From contig DATAYY010000036.1 of NCBI GenBank assembly GCA_036272325.1, positions 1 through 29,471 on the forward strand: a stretch of 29,471 nucleotides of DNA. The letters are read 5' to 3'. Position numbers and translations under genes: made by a program. This document shows, piece after piece, positions 1 to 6,135 of this stretch (the stretch's first letter is position 1; the number at the start of each line of letters is the position of its first letter). The notes under the pieces were generated by a model that was not told the origin of the DNA, made no database searches, and saw only the letters and a list, made by a program, of their open reading frames with translations. The stretch is from Schlegelella_A sp036272325. GTDB taxonomy: Bacteria > Pseudomonadota > Gammaproteobacteria > Burkholderiales > Burkholderiaceae_C.

Positions 1-998
1 TGGCTCTCGTAGTGCTTGCTGCGGTAGATGAGGTGGACCACCGAGATGGCGGCCTCGACCGGCAGCGCCGCAAGCGCCTTCGCGTCGGGGTCGTCGCGCA
101 GGCTCGCCGGCAGCTTGGCGACGAGGCGCCGCGCCGCCTGCAGCGTCGCCTGGCGCGTCAGCTCGACCGTGGTGTTGAGGCGCGTCCGGCTCGAATAGCG
201 GATGTCCTTCTCGCGCTCGGAGACGTCGGCGATCGTCGCCGGCATCTCGCCGCGGGCCGGGAAGAGGTCGACCTGGAAGACGAGGCGGCGACCGCCGCCG
301 GGCTGATCGAGAACGTGCTGGAGCGGCGTGTTCGAGACCAGGCCGCCGTCCCAGTAGAACTCGCCGTCGATCTCGACCGGCGGAAAACCGGGCGGCAGCG
401 CGCCGCTCGCCATGATGTGGCGGACGTCGATCTTGCACGTGCTGCTGTCGAAGTAGAGGAAGTTGCCGGTCTTGACATTGACGGCGCCGACCGAGAGCCG
501 CACCGCGCCCGAGTTGATGCGCTCGAAGTCGACCAGCCGCTCGAGCGTGCGGCGAAGCGGCTCGGTGTCGTAGAAGCTGATCGCGGCGAGCGTGCCCGGC
601 GGCTGGAACGGCGCCGCCGGGACGCGCGGCTGGAAGAAGCCGGCGACGCCGAACAGCATCGCGATCGTCGCGTTGGTCTCGTTGAGGACGTCGCGGGTGC
701 GGCCGATGGTCGCGACGGCGTCGGGAAGCGCGGGCGGCGCGACGCCGAACGGCAGTGTCGAAACGCCGTCCCAGAACTCGCGTAGTCGCGCGACGCGCCG
801 TTCGGGCGGATTGCCGGCGATCAGCGCTGCGTTGATCGCGCCGATCGAGATTCCTGCGATCCAGCTCGGCACCAGACTTGTCTCGGCAAGCACTTCGTAG
901 ACGCCGGCCTGGTACGCACCGAGCGCGCCGCCGCCCTGCAGGACGAGGATGCATTCCTCGGCGGGGCGGCGCGCGCGAGGCTTCGTCGGCGATCGCAT
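1..998 (-). CDS. Patatin-like phospholipase (3' end beyond window)
   Basis: This is a predicted serine acyl hydrolase of the patatin family, acting on phospholipids or other acyl esters. Translating the minus strand from the ATG at 998 gives the oxyanion motif GGGALG at residues 22-27, the nucleophile elbow GISIG with Ser51, and the catalytic-dyad motif DGG with Asp217, all in the order the family requires. The reading frame is still open at base 1, so the C-terminus is missing. The N-terminal pattern (LQGGGALGAYQAGVYE) matches the cytosolic patatins with a DUF3734 tail that are common in Burkholderiales, and no signal peptide is visible. It starts 28 bases after the aldolase stop on the same strand, so the two are probably co-transcribed. 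An in-frame TTG a few codons upstream is an alternative start. The true substrate cannot be told from sequence. Confidence 0.88.
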   Translation of the reverse strand, partial: MRSPTKPRARRPAEECILVLQGGGALGAYQAGVYEVLAETSLVPSWIAGISIGAINAALIAGNPPERRVARLREFWDGVSTLPFGVAPPALPDAVATIGRTRDVLNETNATIAMLFGVAGFFQPRVPAAPFQPPGTLAAISFYDTEPLRRTLERLVDFERINSGAVRLSVGAVNVKTGNFLYFDSSTCKIDVRHIMASGALPPGFPPVEIDGEFYWDGGLVSNTPLQHVLDQPGGGRRLVFQVDLFPARGEMPATIADVSEREKDIRYSSRTRLNTTVELTRQATLQAARRLVAKLPASLRDDPDAKALAALPVEAAISVVHLIYRSKHYES

Positions 999-1026
999 CG
1001 GCGGTCTCGGGGGCGCCAAGCGGCCT

Positions 1027-1821
1027 TCAGTGGCGATAGCTGGGATCGGTGCGGTCGAGCTTGCGCAGCAGTCCGGGCCAGATCAGCGCGCCCGGACCCG
1101 CGCCGAGGGTCGCCATGCGCACCTGCTCGGTCGCGGTGCGCAGCACGTCGGCGCCGATCTCGAGCAGCTCGCCGTCGGCGATCGTTCCCGCCGCCTGGGC
1201 GCGCAACTGCACCGCGCACGTCGCCTCGAGCGCGTACATCGCCTGGAACGCCGCCGCGGTCGTCTCGCCGACCGTCAGCAGGCCGTGGTTGCGCAGCATG
1301 AGGAAGGTCTTGTCGCCGAGGCTCGCGACCAGACGCGGCTTTTCGTCGTCGCGCAACGCGACGCCCTCGTAGTCGTGGTAGCCGAGACTCGCGAGGACGA
1401 AGATCGAGAACTGCGAAATCGGCAGGATGCCGCGCTTCTGCGCCGACACGGCGACCCCGTTCAGGGTGTGCGTGTGCATCACGCACTGGACGTCGTGGCG
1501 CGCCGCGTGCACTGCGCTGTGGATCGTGAACCCCGCCGGGTTGATGGGGAATTTCGTCTCCTGCAGCACGTTGCCGGCGATGTCGATCTTGATCAGGCTC
1601 GACGCCGTGATCTCGTCGAACATCAGCCCGTACGGGTTGATCAGGAAGTGCTCGGTGCCCGGGATCTTCGCCGTGATGTGGGTGAAGACGAGATCGTCCC
1701 AGCGAAAGAGCGCCACCAGCCGATACGCCGCGGCGAGATCGATGCGGGCCTGCCATTCCTCCGCTGAAACGGTGCCCTCCAGGCGAGGCAGCAGCCGGGC
1801 GAGATCGATGGGTGCATTCAT
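1027..1821 (-). CDS. Class II aldolase/adducin family protein
   Basis: A 264-residue protein of the class II aldolase/adducin fold, the family of fuculose-phosphate aldolase, ribulose-5-phosphate epimerase and several decarboxylases or dehydratases. The zinc-ligand pattern is visible: HTHTLNG in the middle and LRNHGLLTVG near the C-terminus. FTHITAKIPGTEHFLINPYG near the N-terminus is the usual substrate and phosphate-loop region. The ATG at 1821 is chosen because GGAG lies 7 bases upstream and the homologous region begins shortly after. The open frame continues further upstream, but that extension does not look like protein of this family. It leads an apparent two-gene unit with the patatin gene. 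The exact reaction is unknown; the adducin-like subgroup with this sequence style is mostly uncharacterised. Confidence 0.85.
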   Translation of the reverse strand: MNAPIDLARLLPRLEGTVSAEEWQARIDLAAAYRLVALFRWDDLVFTHITAKIPGTEHFLINPYGLMFDEITASSLIKIDIAGNVLQETKFPINPAGFTIHSAVHAARHDVQCVMHTHTLNGVAVSAQKRGILPISQFSIFVLASLGYHDYEGVALRDDEKPRLVASLGDKTFLMLRNHGLLTVGETTAAAFQAMYALEATCAVQLRAQAAGTIADGELLEIGADVLRTATEQVRMATLGAGPGALIWPGLLRKLDRTDPSYRH

Positions 1822-2011
1822 GGCCGAACTCCGCGAGAAACGGGAAGAGGCGAAAGTATCCACGAGTCCGGCAACCGCTTCGGGAAGCGCCGAACACTTC
1901 ACGATTGTCCGCCGTGTTACAGCGATCGGCAGATGAACGGGACGATGGTCACGGGCGCCCCGGCGGGAGCCACGCGACACTTGCACATCTCGTTTCCAGC
2001 GGGCACCAACG

Positions 2012-2272
2012 ATGCACACTTCGTACGACCAGACCCTTCCCCAGCACTCGCGTTGGGACCAGCAGGGCGTCGAGTACATCCGCTCGAACCTCGACTGGTG
2101 CGCGCGCTGCTCGAAGCGTCTGGTCGGCCTCAATCCCGGCCTCACGCCCGAGCAGGCGATGGACCTCGCGCAGGACCTGGGCCAGGACGACAACCTGCGC
2201 GCCAGGAGCCCCGAATCGGTCGCCGAGGACATGCACCAGATCGACCTCAGGACCGACACTTCCGGCCCTTGA
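2012..2272 (+). CDS. Small hypothetical protein upstream of BLUF gene
   Basis: An 86-residue protein that I do not recognise. It is supported as a real gene by its codon use: nearly every third position is G or C, which is not true of the other frames here. It is hydrophilic, with a CARC pair (two Cys separated by two residues) near residues 31-34 and an acidic, Gln-rich C-terminal half. It has no signal peptide or membrane segment. It is divergent from the aldolase gene across a 190-base gap, and its stop lies 61 bases before the BLUF gene on the same strand. It may therefore be co-transcribed with the photoreceptor, but nothing in its sequence shows a functional link. The ribosome site before the ATG is weak. 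Confidence 0.6.
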   Translation: MHTSYDQTLPQHSRWDQQGVEYIRSNLDWCARCSKRLVGLNPGLTPEQAMDLAQDLGQDDNLRARSPESVAEDMHQIDLRTDTSGP

Positions 2273-2333
2273 GAGTCGGCTCAAGGGCGGCGCTCGGCTC
2301 TCGATCACGGATCCGCACGCTGCGCCCAAGGCC

Positions 2334-2744
2334 ATGCCGGTTTTCCAGACCTTCTATGTCAGCCGCGCGGCGCGGCCGCTCGACGACGCCTCGATCGAGG
2401 CGCTGCTGCTGAGCTCGCGGCGCGGCAACGCCGGCCGACGGATCACCGGATGTCTGCTCTTTTCAGGCCGCTGCTTTGCCCAGGTGCTCGAGGGCGAGCG
2501 TGGCGACGTGCAGTCGCTCGTGGCGCGCGTCGCCCGCGATCCTCGCCACACCGACGTGCGCGTGCTGAGCGAAGGCCGGCGCGACGAGCGCGAATACTCC
2601 GGCTGGACGATGGGCTACCTGCGCGACACCGCCCTCGACGACGATCTCGAGACGCTGCTCATGATTCCGCAGCGCTCGGTGGTCGTCGCCGCCGATGTCA
2701 TGGAGCGGATGCGCCCCGACCCGGTGATGGGAGCGCTCCGCTGA
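2334..2744 (+). CDS. BLUF-domain blue-light photoreceptor
   Basis: A 136-residue stand-alone BLUF protein, a flavin (FAD) binding blue-light sensor. The flavin-pocket residues are all present: Tyr8 (FYVSRA), Asn32 (GNAGRRITG), Gln50 (FAQVLEG), and Trp91/Met93 (SGWTMG). Their spacing equals that of Tyr21, Asn45, Gln63, Trp104 and Met106 of AppA, shifted by a constant 13, so the photocycle machinery appears intact. The domain fills residues 1 to about 95; the remaining 40 residues would form the short C-terminal helices seen in small BLUF proteins such as PixD or BlrB. No output domain (EAL or cyclase) is fused, so signalling would go through a protein partner. The ATG at 2334 places the start directly before the first beta strand. 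The upstream 86-residue gene is a possible partner by position only. Confidence 0.93.
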   Translation: MPVFQTFYVSRAARPLDDASIEALLLSSRRGNAGRRITGCLLFSGRCFAQVLEGERGDVQSLVARVARDPRHTDVRVLSEGRRDEREYSGWTMGYLRDTALDDDLETLLMIPQRSVVVAADVMERMRPDPVMGALR

Positions 2745-2795
2745 GACAGCGCCCGTCTTCACTGCCGCTCTCCCGCCGCCTGGGCGGCAATCGAG

Positions 2796-3281
2796 TCAGC
2801 TGCGATGGAGTCGTTCGGGGCGCGGCTGGCCGAGCGTTCCGGCGAGCAGGAACGCGCTGACCAGGAACGCGGCCAACAGCAGCCAGCCGTCGCTGTCCTG
2901 CGCCGACGACGCCAGCAGCGCGAGCAGGTCGATCGCGAGGGCGGCGACGCCGAGACCGAGCGCCCCGACCACGAACAGGCGCAGCCCGGGCCGCTGCAGC
3001 AGGATGCTGCCGGCGAGCACGATCCGCAGCCAAGCACCGCCGAAGCCGATCGCGAGCGCGAACGAGAGCGCTGCCCAGGCGGCGCCGTCGCGGACGAGCC
3101 CGGTCGGCCACAGCACGTCGTTCGGCGCGCCGAAAAGGGCGAGGATGGGCAGCAGGAAGATGAACGCCGACGGCATGACCATCAGCGCCGCGAGGCACAG
3201 GCGAATGCCGAGGTTGTCGGCGAGCAGGCTGGCGCGGTAGAGCGCGATCTTGGTCATGCTGATGGCGGTCGAGATCGACAT
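2796..3281 (-). CDS. Small integral membrane protein, unknown function
   Basis: A 161-residue hydrophobic protein with about four predicted membrane segments, around residues 28-50, 66-95, 100-125 and 135-152. I recognise no enzymatic motif or named family. The ATG at 3281 has GGTGG just upstream. An internal ATG at 3257 (MTKIALYRAS) would still keep all membrane helices and is an alternative start. It lies 132 bases downstream of the RidA-family gene on the same strand and converges on the BLUF gene with a 51-base gap. The frame is GC3-rich, which supports it as a real gene. No function is assigned. Confidence 0.65.
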   Translation of the reverse strand: MSISTAISMTKIALYRASLLADNLGIRLCLAALMVMPSAFIFLLPILALFGAPNDVLWPTGLVRDGAAWAALSFALAIGFGGAWLRIVLAGSILLQRPGLRLFVVGALGLGVAALAIDLLALLASSAQDSDGWLLLAAFLVSAFLLAGTLGQPRPERLHRS

Positions 3282-3377
3282 CCACCGTGATCATCCGTGC
3301 TTTCGACGCAGCGCAAATCGCCGGCCGGCGGCAGTGCAGCGAAGGTGCGGCGAAGTTCACGGCCGGGCCGGCGCGCC

Positions 3378-3404
3378 CCGCCCGGCGAAAGCGCCGCCGG
3401 GCCG
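3378..3404 (-). terminator. Hairpin after RidA-family gene (possible terminator)
   Basis: Positions 3380-3387 (GCCCGGCG) pair perfectly with 3395-3402 (CGCCGGGC) around a 7-base loop, 12 bases past the RidA-family stop codon. No T-run follows on the minus strand, so intrinsic termination is doubtful. A competing outer pairing (CACGGCC near 3358 with GGCCGTG near 3400) is also possible. Confidence 0.3.
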
Positions 3405-3413
3405 TGCCCAACC

Positions 3414-3806
3414 TCAGCGGCGGGCGGCGACGAGGTCGATCTCGACCAGGCCGCCGCGGGCGAGCCGGGTCACGCCCACCGTCGTCCGCGCCGGCAGCCG
3501 GCTGGCGTCGAAGTGGCTCGCGTAGCGCGCGTTCATCGCGGCGTAGTCGCGGTCGAACTCGGTCAGGAAGACGCGCGCCGAGACGACATCGCCGAAGCCG
3601 AGTCCGAGCCCCTCGAGGACACGATGGAGGTTCGCCATCACCTTCGTCGTCTGCGCGTCGATGCCATCGGGGAGCGGCAGCGAATCGTCGTCCGGGTCGG
3701 TCGCGAGCTGGCCGGTGACAAAGACGAAGCCGCCTGCCTCGACTGCGTGGCTGTACGGTGCGACCGGCTTCGGGGCGCCGGCGACGAGATGAAAGAGAGG
3801 CGGCAT
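3414..3806 (-). CDS. RidA/YjgF/Rid family protein
   Basis: A 130-residue Rid-family protein. Characterised RidA members hydrolyse reactive enamine/imine intermediates made by PLP enzymes such as threonine dehydratase; other subfamilies have different or unknown activities. The family pattern is complete: APYSHAVEAGGFVFVTGQ at residues 16-33, the carboxylate-binding Arg in PARTTVGV (Arg107), and the Glu of VEIDLVA (Glu122). The Arg suggests enamine/imine deaminase activity. The ATG at 3806 is chosen because homology begins within a few residues; the longer upstream open frame is not conserved in style. It is divergent from the cytochrome b561 gene. A PLP dehydratase occurs about 7 kb away at 10769-11704, a possible functional partner but not an operon mate. 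Confidence 0.88.
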   Translation of the reverse strand: MPPLFHLVAGAPKPVAPYSHAVEAGGFVFVTGQLATDPDDDSLPLPDGIDAQTTKVMANLHRVLEGLGLGFGDVVSARVFLTEFDRDYAAMNARYASHFDASRLPARTTVGVTRLARGGLVEIDLVAARR

Positions 3807-3840
3807 CGCGAGGTTCCGGGGCGAAGTGTCGTTCGCGGCG

Positions 3841-3868
3841 CGTGCTGCGGCAAGGCCGCGGCAGCACG
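3841..3868. repeat. Inverted repeat between ridA-like and cytochrome b561 genes
   Basis: Positions 3841-3848 (CGTGCTGC) are the reverse complement of 3861-3868 (GCAGCACG). The 12-base spacer can itself pair GGC with GCC. It sits in the 153-base divergent region and could be an operator or a leader hairpin. No function is demonstrated by the sequence. Confidence 0.35.
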
Positions 3869-3959
3869 ATGCGCCTGTGCGAGCGTTGGTGTCGCTGTCT
3901 AGAATCGGCGGCTCCGCGGCGGCGCGTGTTCGCTCGTTGCGTCTTTTTCCCGCCACTGC

Positions 3960-4547
3960 ATGGTCGATGCGAGAACAGTGCCTGCCGTCGATGTCGAGGC
4001 TACCTACGGCAGCGTCGCCGTGCTGTTGCACTGGCTGCTCGCGGCGCTGATCGTCGTCGCGTTCTTCGTCGGCCTGTCGATGGTCGGTCTGCCGCTGTCG
4101 CCGCGGCGGCTGCGGCTGTACAACTGGCACAAGTGGATCGGCATCGGCGTGCTCGTGCTCTCCGCGGCGAGGCTGCTCTGGCGAGCGGCGGGCCACGCGC
4201 CGCCGCCGCTGCCGGCGCTCATGCCGCTGTGGCAACGGCAGGCCTATCGCGGCACGCACCTCGCCTTCTATGCGCTCTTCTTCATCGTGCCGCTCGTGGG
4301 CTGGGCGTATACGTCGGCGGTCGGGGTCCCGGTCGTCTGGTTCGGCTGGCTACCGCTGCCGGATTTCGTCCCGCGCAACAAGCTGTTCGGCGAGGAGGTG
4401 CTGCAGCCGCTGCACCAGGTCACGTCGTACTTGCTCGCTGCGATCGTCGTCGTTCACGTCGCTGCCGCGTTGAAGCACGGCTTCGTCGATCGCGACCATC
4501 TGCTGGCGCGCATGTGGCCCTGGTGGCCGACCCGAAGCCGGACATGA
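3960..4547 (+). CDS. Cytochrome b561 family membrane protein
   Basis: A 195-residue four-helix inner-membrane di-heme cytochrome b of the bacterial b561 (CybB) type, which passes electrons between the quinone pool and periplasmic partners. Helices lie around residues 18-42, 57-75, 98-120 and 150-175. The candidate heme-ligand histidines sit in the family's places: His24 (LLHWLLA), His57 (NWHKWIG), His100 (RGTHLAFY) and the pair in the last helix (LHQVTSYLL and VVVHVAAALKHG). The ATG at 3960 is consistent with a short cytosolic N-terminus. Its stop overlaps the start of the following YceI gene (ATGA at 4544-4547), which implies translational coupling. Cytochrome b561 next to yceI is a recurrent pairing in proteobacteria. 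Confidence 0.92.
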   Translation: MVDARTVPAVDVEATYGSVAVLLHWLLAALIVVAFFVGLSMVGLPLSPRRLRLYNWHKWIGIGVLVLSAARLLWRAAGHAPPPLPALMPLWQRQAYRGTHLAFYALFFIVPLVGWAYTSAVGVPVVWFGWLPLPDFVPRNKLFGEEVLQPLHQVTSYLLAAIVVVHVAAALKHGFVDRDHLLARMWPWWPTRSRT

Positions 4548-5125
4548 GACCGGCGCGTCTCGCAGCGCACCTGTTGGCACTCGTGCTGCTGCCCGCGGGC
4601 GTGGCGCAGGCGCAGACGGTCGCGCCGGCGAGGCTCGTCGCGGCGCAAAGCGAGCTCGCGTTCCAGGTCAAGCAAAGTGGCGTCCCGATCGACGGCGGGT
4701 TCAAGCGCTTCGACGCCCAGCTCGCGCTCGACCCGAAAGCACCGCACGGCGGATCGGTCACGGTCTCGATCGACACCGCCAGCGCCACCGTCGGCTTCGC
4801 CGAGAGCGATGCCGAGCTGCCGCGTGCCGCGTGGTTCGACGCCAGCAAATTCCCGCGCGCTGTCTTCAAGTCGAACGCGATCACGACGCTCGGCGGCGGC
4901 CGCTTTCAGGCGAAGGGAACCCTCGAGCTGAAGGGAACCTCGCGCGAGCTGACCGTTCCGGTGACGATCGTCCAGTCCGGACCACAATCGACCGCGACCG
5001 GCGAGATCGTCGTCAAGCGGCTCGACTTCAAGATCGGTGACAACGAGTGGAGCGACGTCTCGCTCGTCGCCGACGACGTTCGCGTCCGCTTCAAGCTGGT
5101 GTTCACGGGCCTCGGCCCGCTCTAG
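4544..5125 (+). CDS. YceI family periplasmic protein (first copy)
   Basis: A 193-residue secreted YceI-family protein. The signal peptide is clear (residues 1-23: charged MRPAR, a Leu/Ala-rich core, cleavage after AQA). The mature part has the lipocalin-like YceI pattern: SELAFQVKQSGVPIDGGFKRFDAQLALDP, then TVSIDTASATVG, FDASKFPRAVFKS, FQAKGTLELKGTSRELTVPV, and IGDNEWSDV near the end. The family binds long isoprenoid or quinone-like lipids (known from the TT1927b structure), which fits its coupling to the upstream cytochrome b561 through a 4-base overlap. The pair may handle quinone or lipid electron carriers at the periplasmic face; that role is inference. Confidence 0.9.
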   Translation: MRPARLAAHLLALVLLPAGVAQAQTVAPARLVAAQSELAFQVKQSGVPIDGGFKRFDAQLALDPKAPHGGSVTVSIDTASATVGFAESDAELPRAAWFDASKFPRAVFKSNAITTLGGGRFQAKGTLELKGTSRELTVPVTIVQSGPQSTATGEIVVKRLDFKIGDNEWSDVSLVADDVRVRFKLVFTGLGPL

Positions 5126-5141
5126 CGCGTCCCACCGTCCC

Positions 5142-5147
5142 AAGGAG
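5142..5147 (+). promoter_or_regulatory. Ribosome binding site of second yceI
   Basis: AAGGAG lies 7 bases before the ATG at 5155. It fixes that start against the longer open frame that begins inside the preceding gene. Confidence 0.75.
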
Positions 5148-5154
5148 ACCGTTC

Positions 5155-5721
5155 ATGCTGAAAGCCCTGTGTGCCTCGACTCTCTGCGCTGCCGCGTGCG
5201 CGGTGTCGGCCGAGCCGGCGACGTTTTCGATCGACCCGAACCACACCGTCGTCACCTTCGAGGCGCTCCATTTCGGCACCTCGACCCAGCGTGGCCGACT
5301 GCAGGCGAAGGAGGGCACGGTGACGCTCGACCGGGCGGCCAAGTCGGGCAAGGCCGACATCACGCTCGATCTGAGCAGCATCAGCACCGCACCCGTGGCG
5401 TTGACCGGCGTCCTGCGCAGCGAGCGTGCCTTCAACGTCGCCGCCAATCCGACCGCGCACTTCGTCGCCGATGCCTTCGGCTTCAACGGCGACAAGGTCT
5501 CGACCATCGCCGGCAACCTGACCTTGAACGGGAAGACGCAGCCGGTGACGCTGAAGGCGATCCGGTTCAACTGCTACGAGAACGCGCAGCTCAAGCGCGA
5601 GGTCTGCGGCGGCGACTTCGAAGGCACGATCCAGCGCGGCCAGTACGGGCTCGGTTTCCTGCCGCAAGTCACTCCCGACGAGATCCCGCTCCTGATCCAG
5701 GTCGAGGGCATCCGCCAGTAG
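5155..5721 (+). CDS. YceI family periplasmic protein (second copy)
   Basis: A 188-residue YceI-family protein in tandem with the first copy, 29 bases downstream. Residues 1-19 (MLKALCASTLCAAACAVSA) form a signal peptide, and mature YceI begins ATFSIDPNHTVVTFEALHFGTSTQRGRL, closer to the classical E. coli type than the upstream copy. Other family blocks are ADITLDLSSI, FNVAANPTAHFVADAF, IAGNLTLNGKTQPVTLKAI, and a Cys pair (FNCYENAQLKREVCGGDF) that could form a periplasmic disulfide. The two copies have clearly diverged, so they probably bind different ligands or partners rather than being a recent duplication. It ends 21 bases from the convergent HiPIP gene. Confidence 0.92.
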   Translation: MLKALCASTLCAAACAVSAEPATFSIDPNHTVVTFEALHFGTSTQRGRLQAKEGTVTLDRAAKSGKADITLDLSSISTAPVALTGVLRSERAFNVAANPTAHFVADAFGFNGDKVSTIAGNLTLNGKTQPVTLKAIRFNCYENAQLKREVCGGDFEGTIQRGQYGLGFLPQVTPDEIPLLIQVEGIRQ

Positions 5722-5742
5722 AGGCGACGCCCTCGGGGCAGA

Positions 5743-6051
5743 TCAGGGCTTGGCAACGTAGGCGCTGCACCATCCCGCGCCGGCGACGGGTCGACCGGCG
5801 AAGATCGTGCACGCCGCGGTCGCTGCCGTTGCCGCGCCCTGATAGAACTGACAGCTCCCGCAGTGCTGCGGCGGCGCGTACTTCGGGAACTTCGCCTTGT
5901 CGGCGCGCTTGGCGTCGGTGACGTAGCCGAGCGCCTCCGCCTGGGGCTCTTTCTCGTCGACGGGCTTTCCTGCCTGCGCCGACGCCTTGCCGGCGAGCAG
6001 CGAGACGCTCGCTGCCGAAACCCACTGGAGGATGCTTCTGCGTGTCGTCAT
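5743..6051 (-). CDS. High-potential iron-sulfur protein (HiPIP)
   Basis: A 102-residue periplasmic electron carrier with one 4Fe-4S cluster. The N-terminus (MTTRRSILQW, then an Ala/Ser-rich stretch ending ASAQA) is a twin-arginine-type signal, as expected for HiPIPs, which are exported folded. Four cysteines have the family spacing: Cys64-x2-Cys67, Cys81 and Cys95 in the conserved GWC. The ATG at 6051 has AGGAG 7 bases upstream; the open frame extends to 6105, but that region lacks a ribosome site. HiPIPs donate electrons to terminal oxidases, photosynthetic reaction centres or other periplasmic reductases. No such partner is in this window, although cytochrome b561, YceI and SorAB share the compartment. 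Confidence 0.93.
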   Translation of the reverse strand: MTTRRSILQWVSAASVSLLAGKASAQAGKPVDEKEPQAEALGYVTDAKRADKAKFPKYAPPQHCGSCQFYQGAATAATAACTIFAGRPVAGAGWCSAYVAKP

Positions 6052-6135
6052 GGACGGCTCCTGAGAATTCGCGAGCAGAGATTGTGGCTGCTGCAAACAC
6101 GGCAACCGAAGTGCCGCGGCGTCGCCGGGCCGCGG

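Noticed and set aside
1876..1889. CGCTT-CGGG-AAGCG hairpin in the aldolase upstream region
   Set aside because: A 5-base stem with a tetraloop is expected by chance in DNA of this composition.
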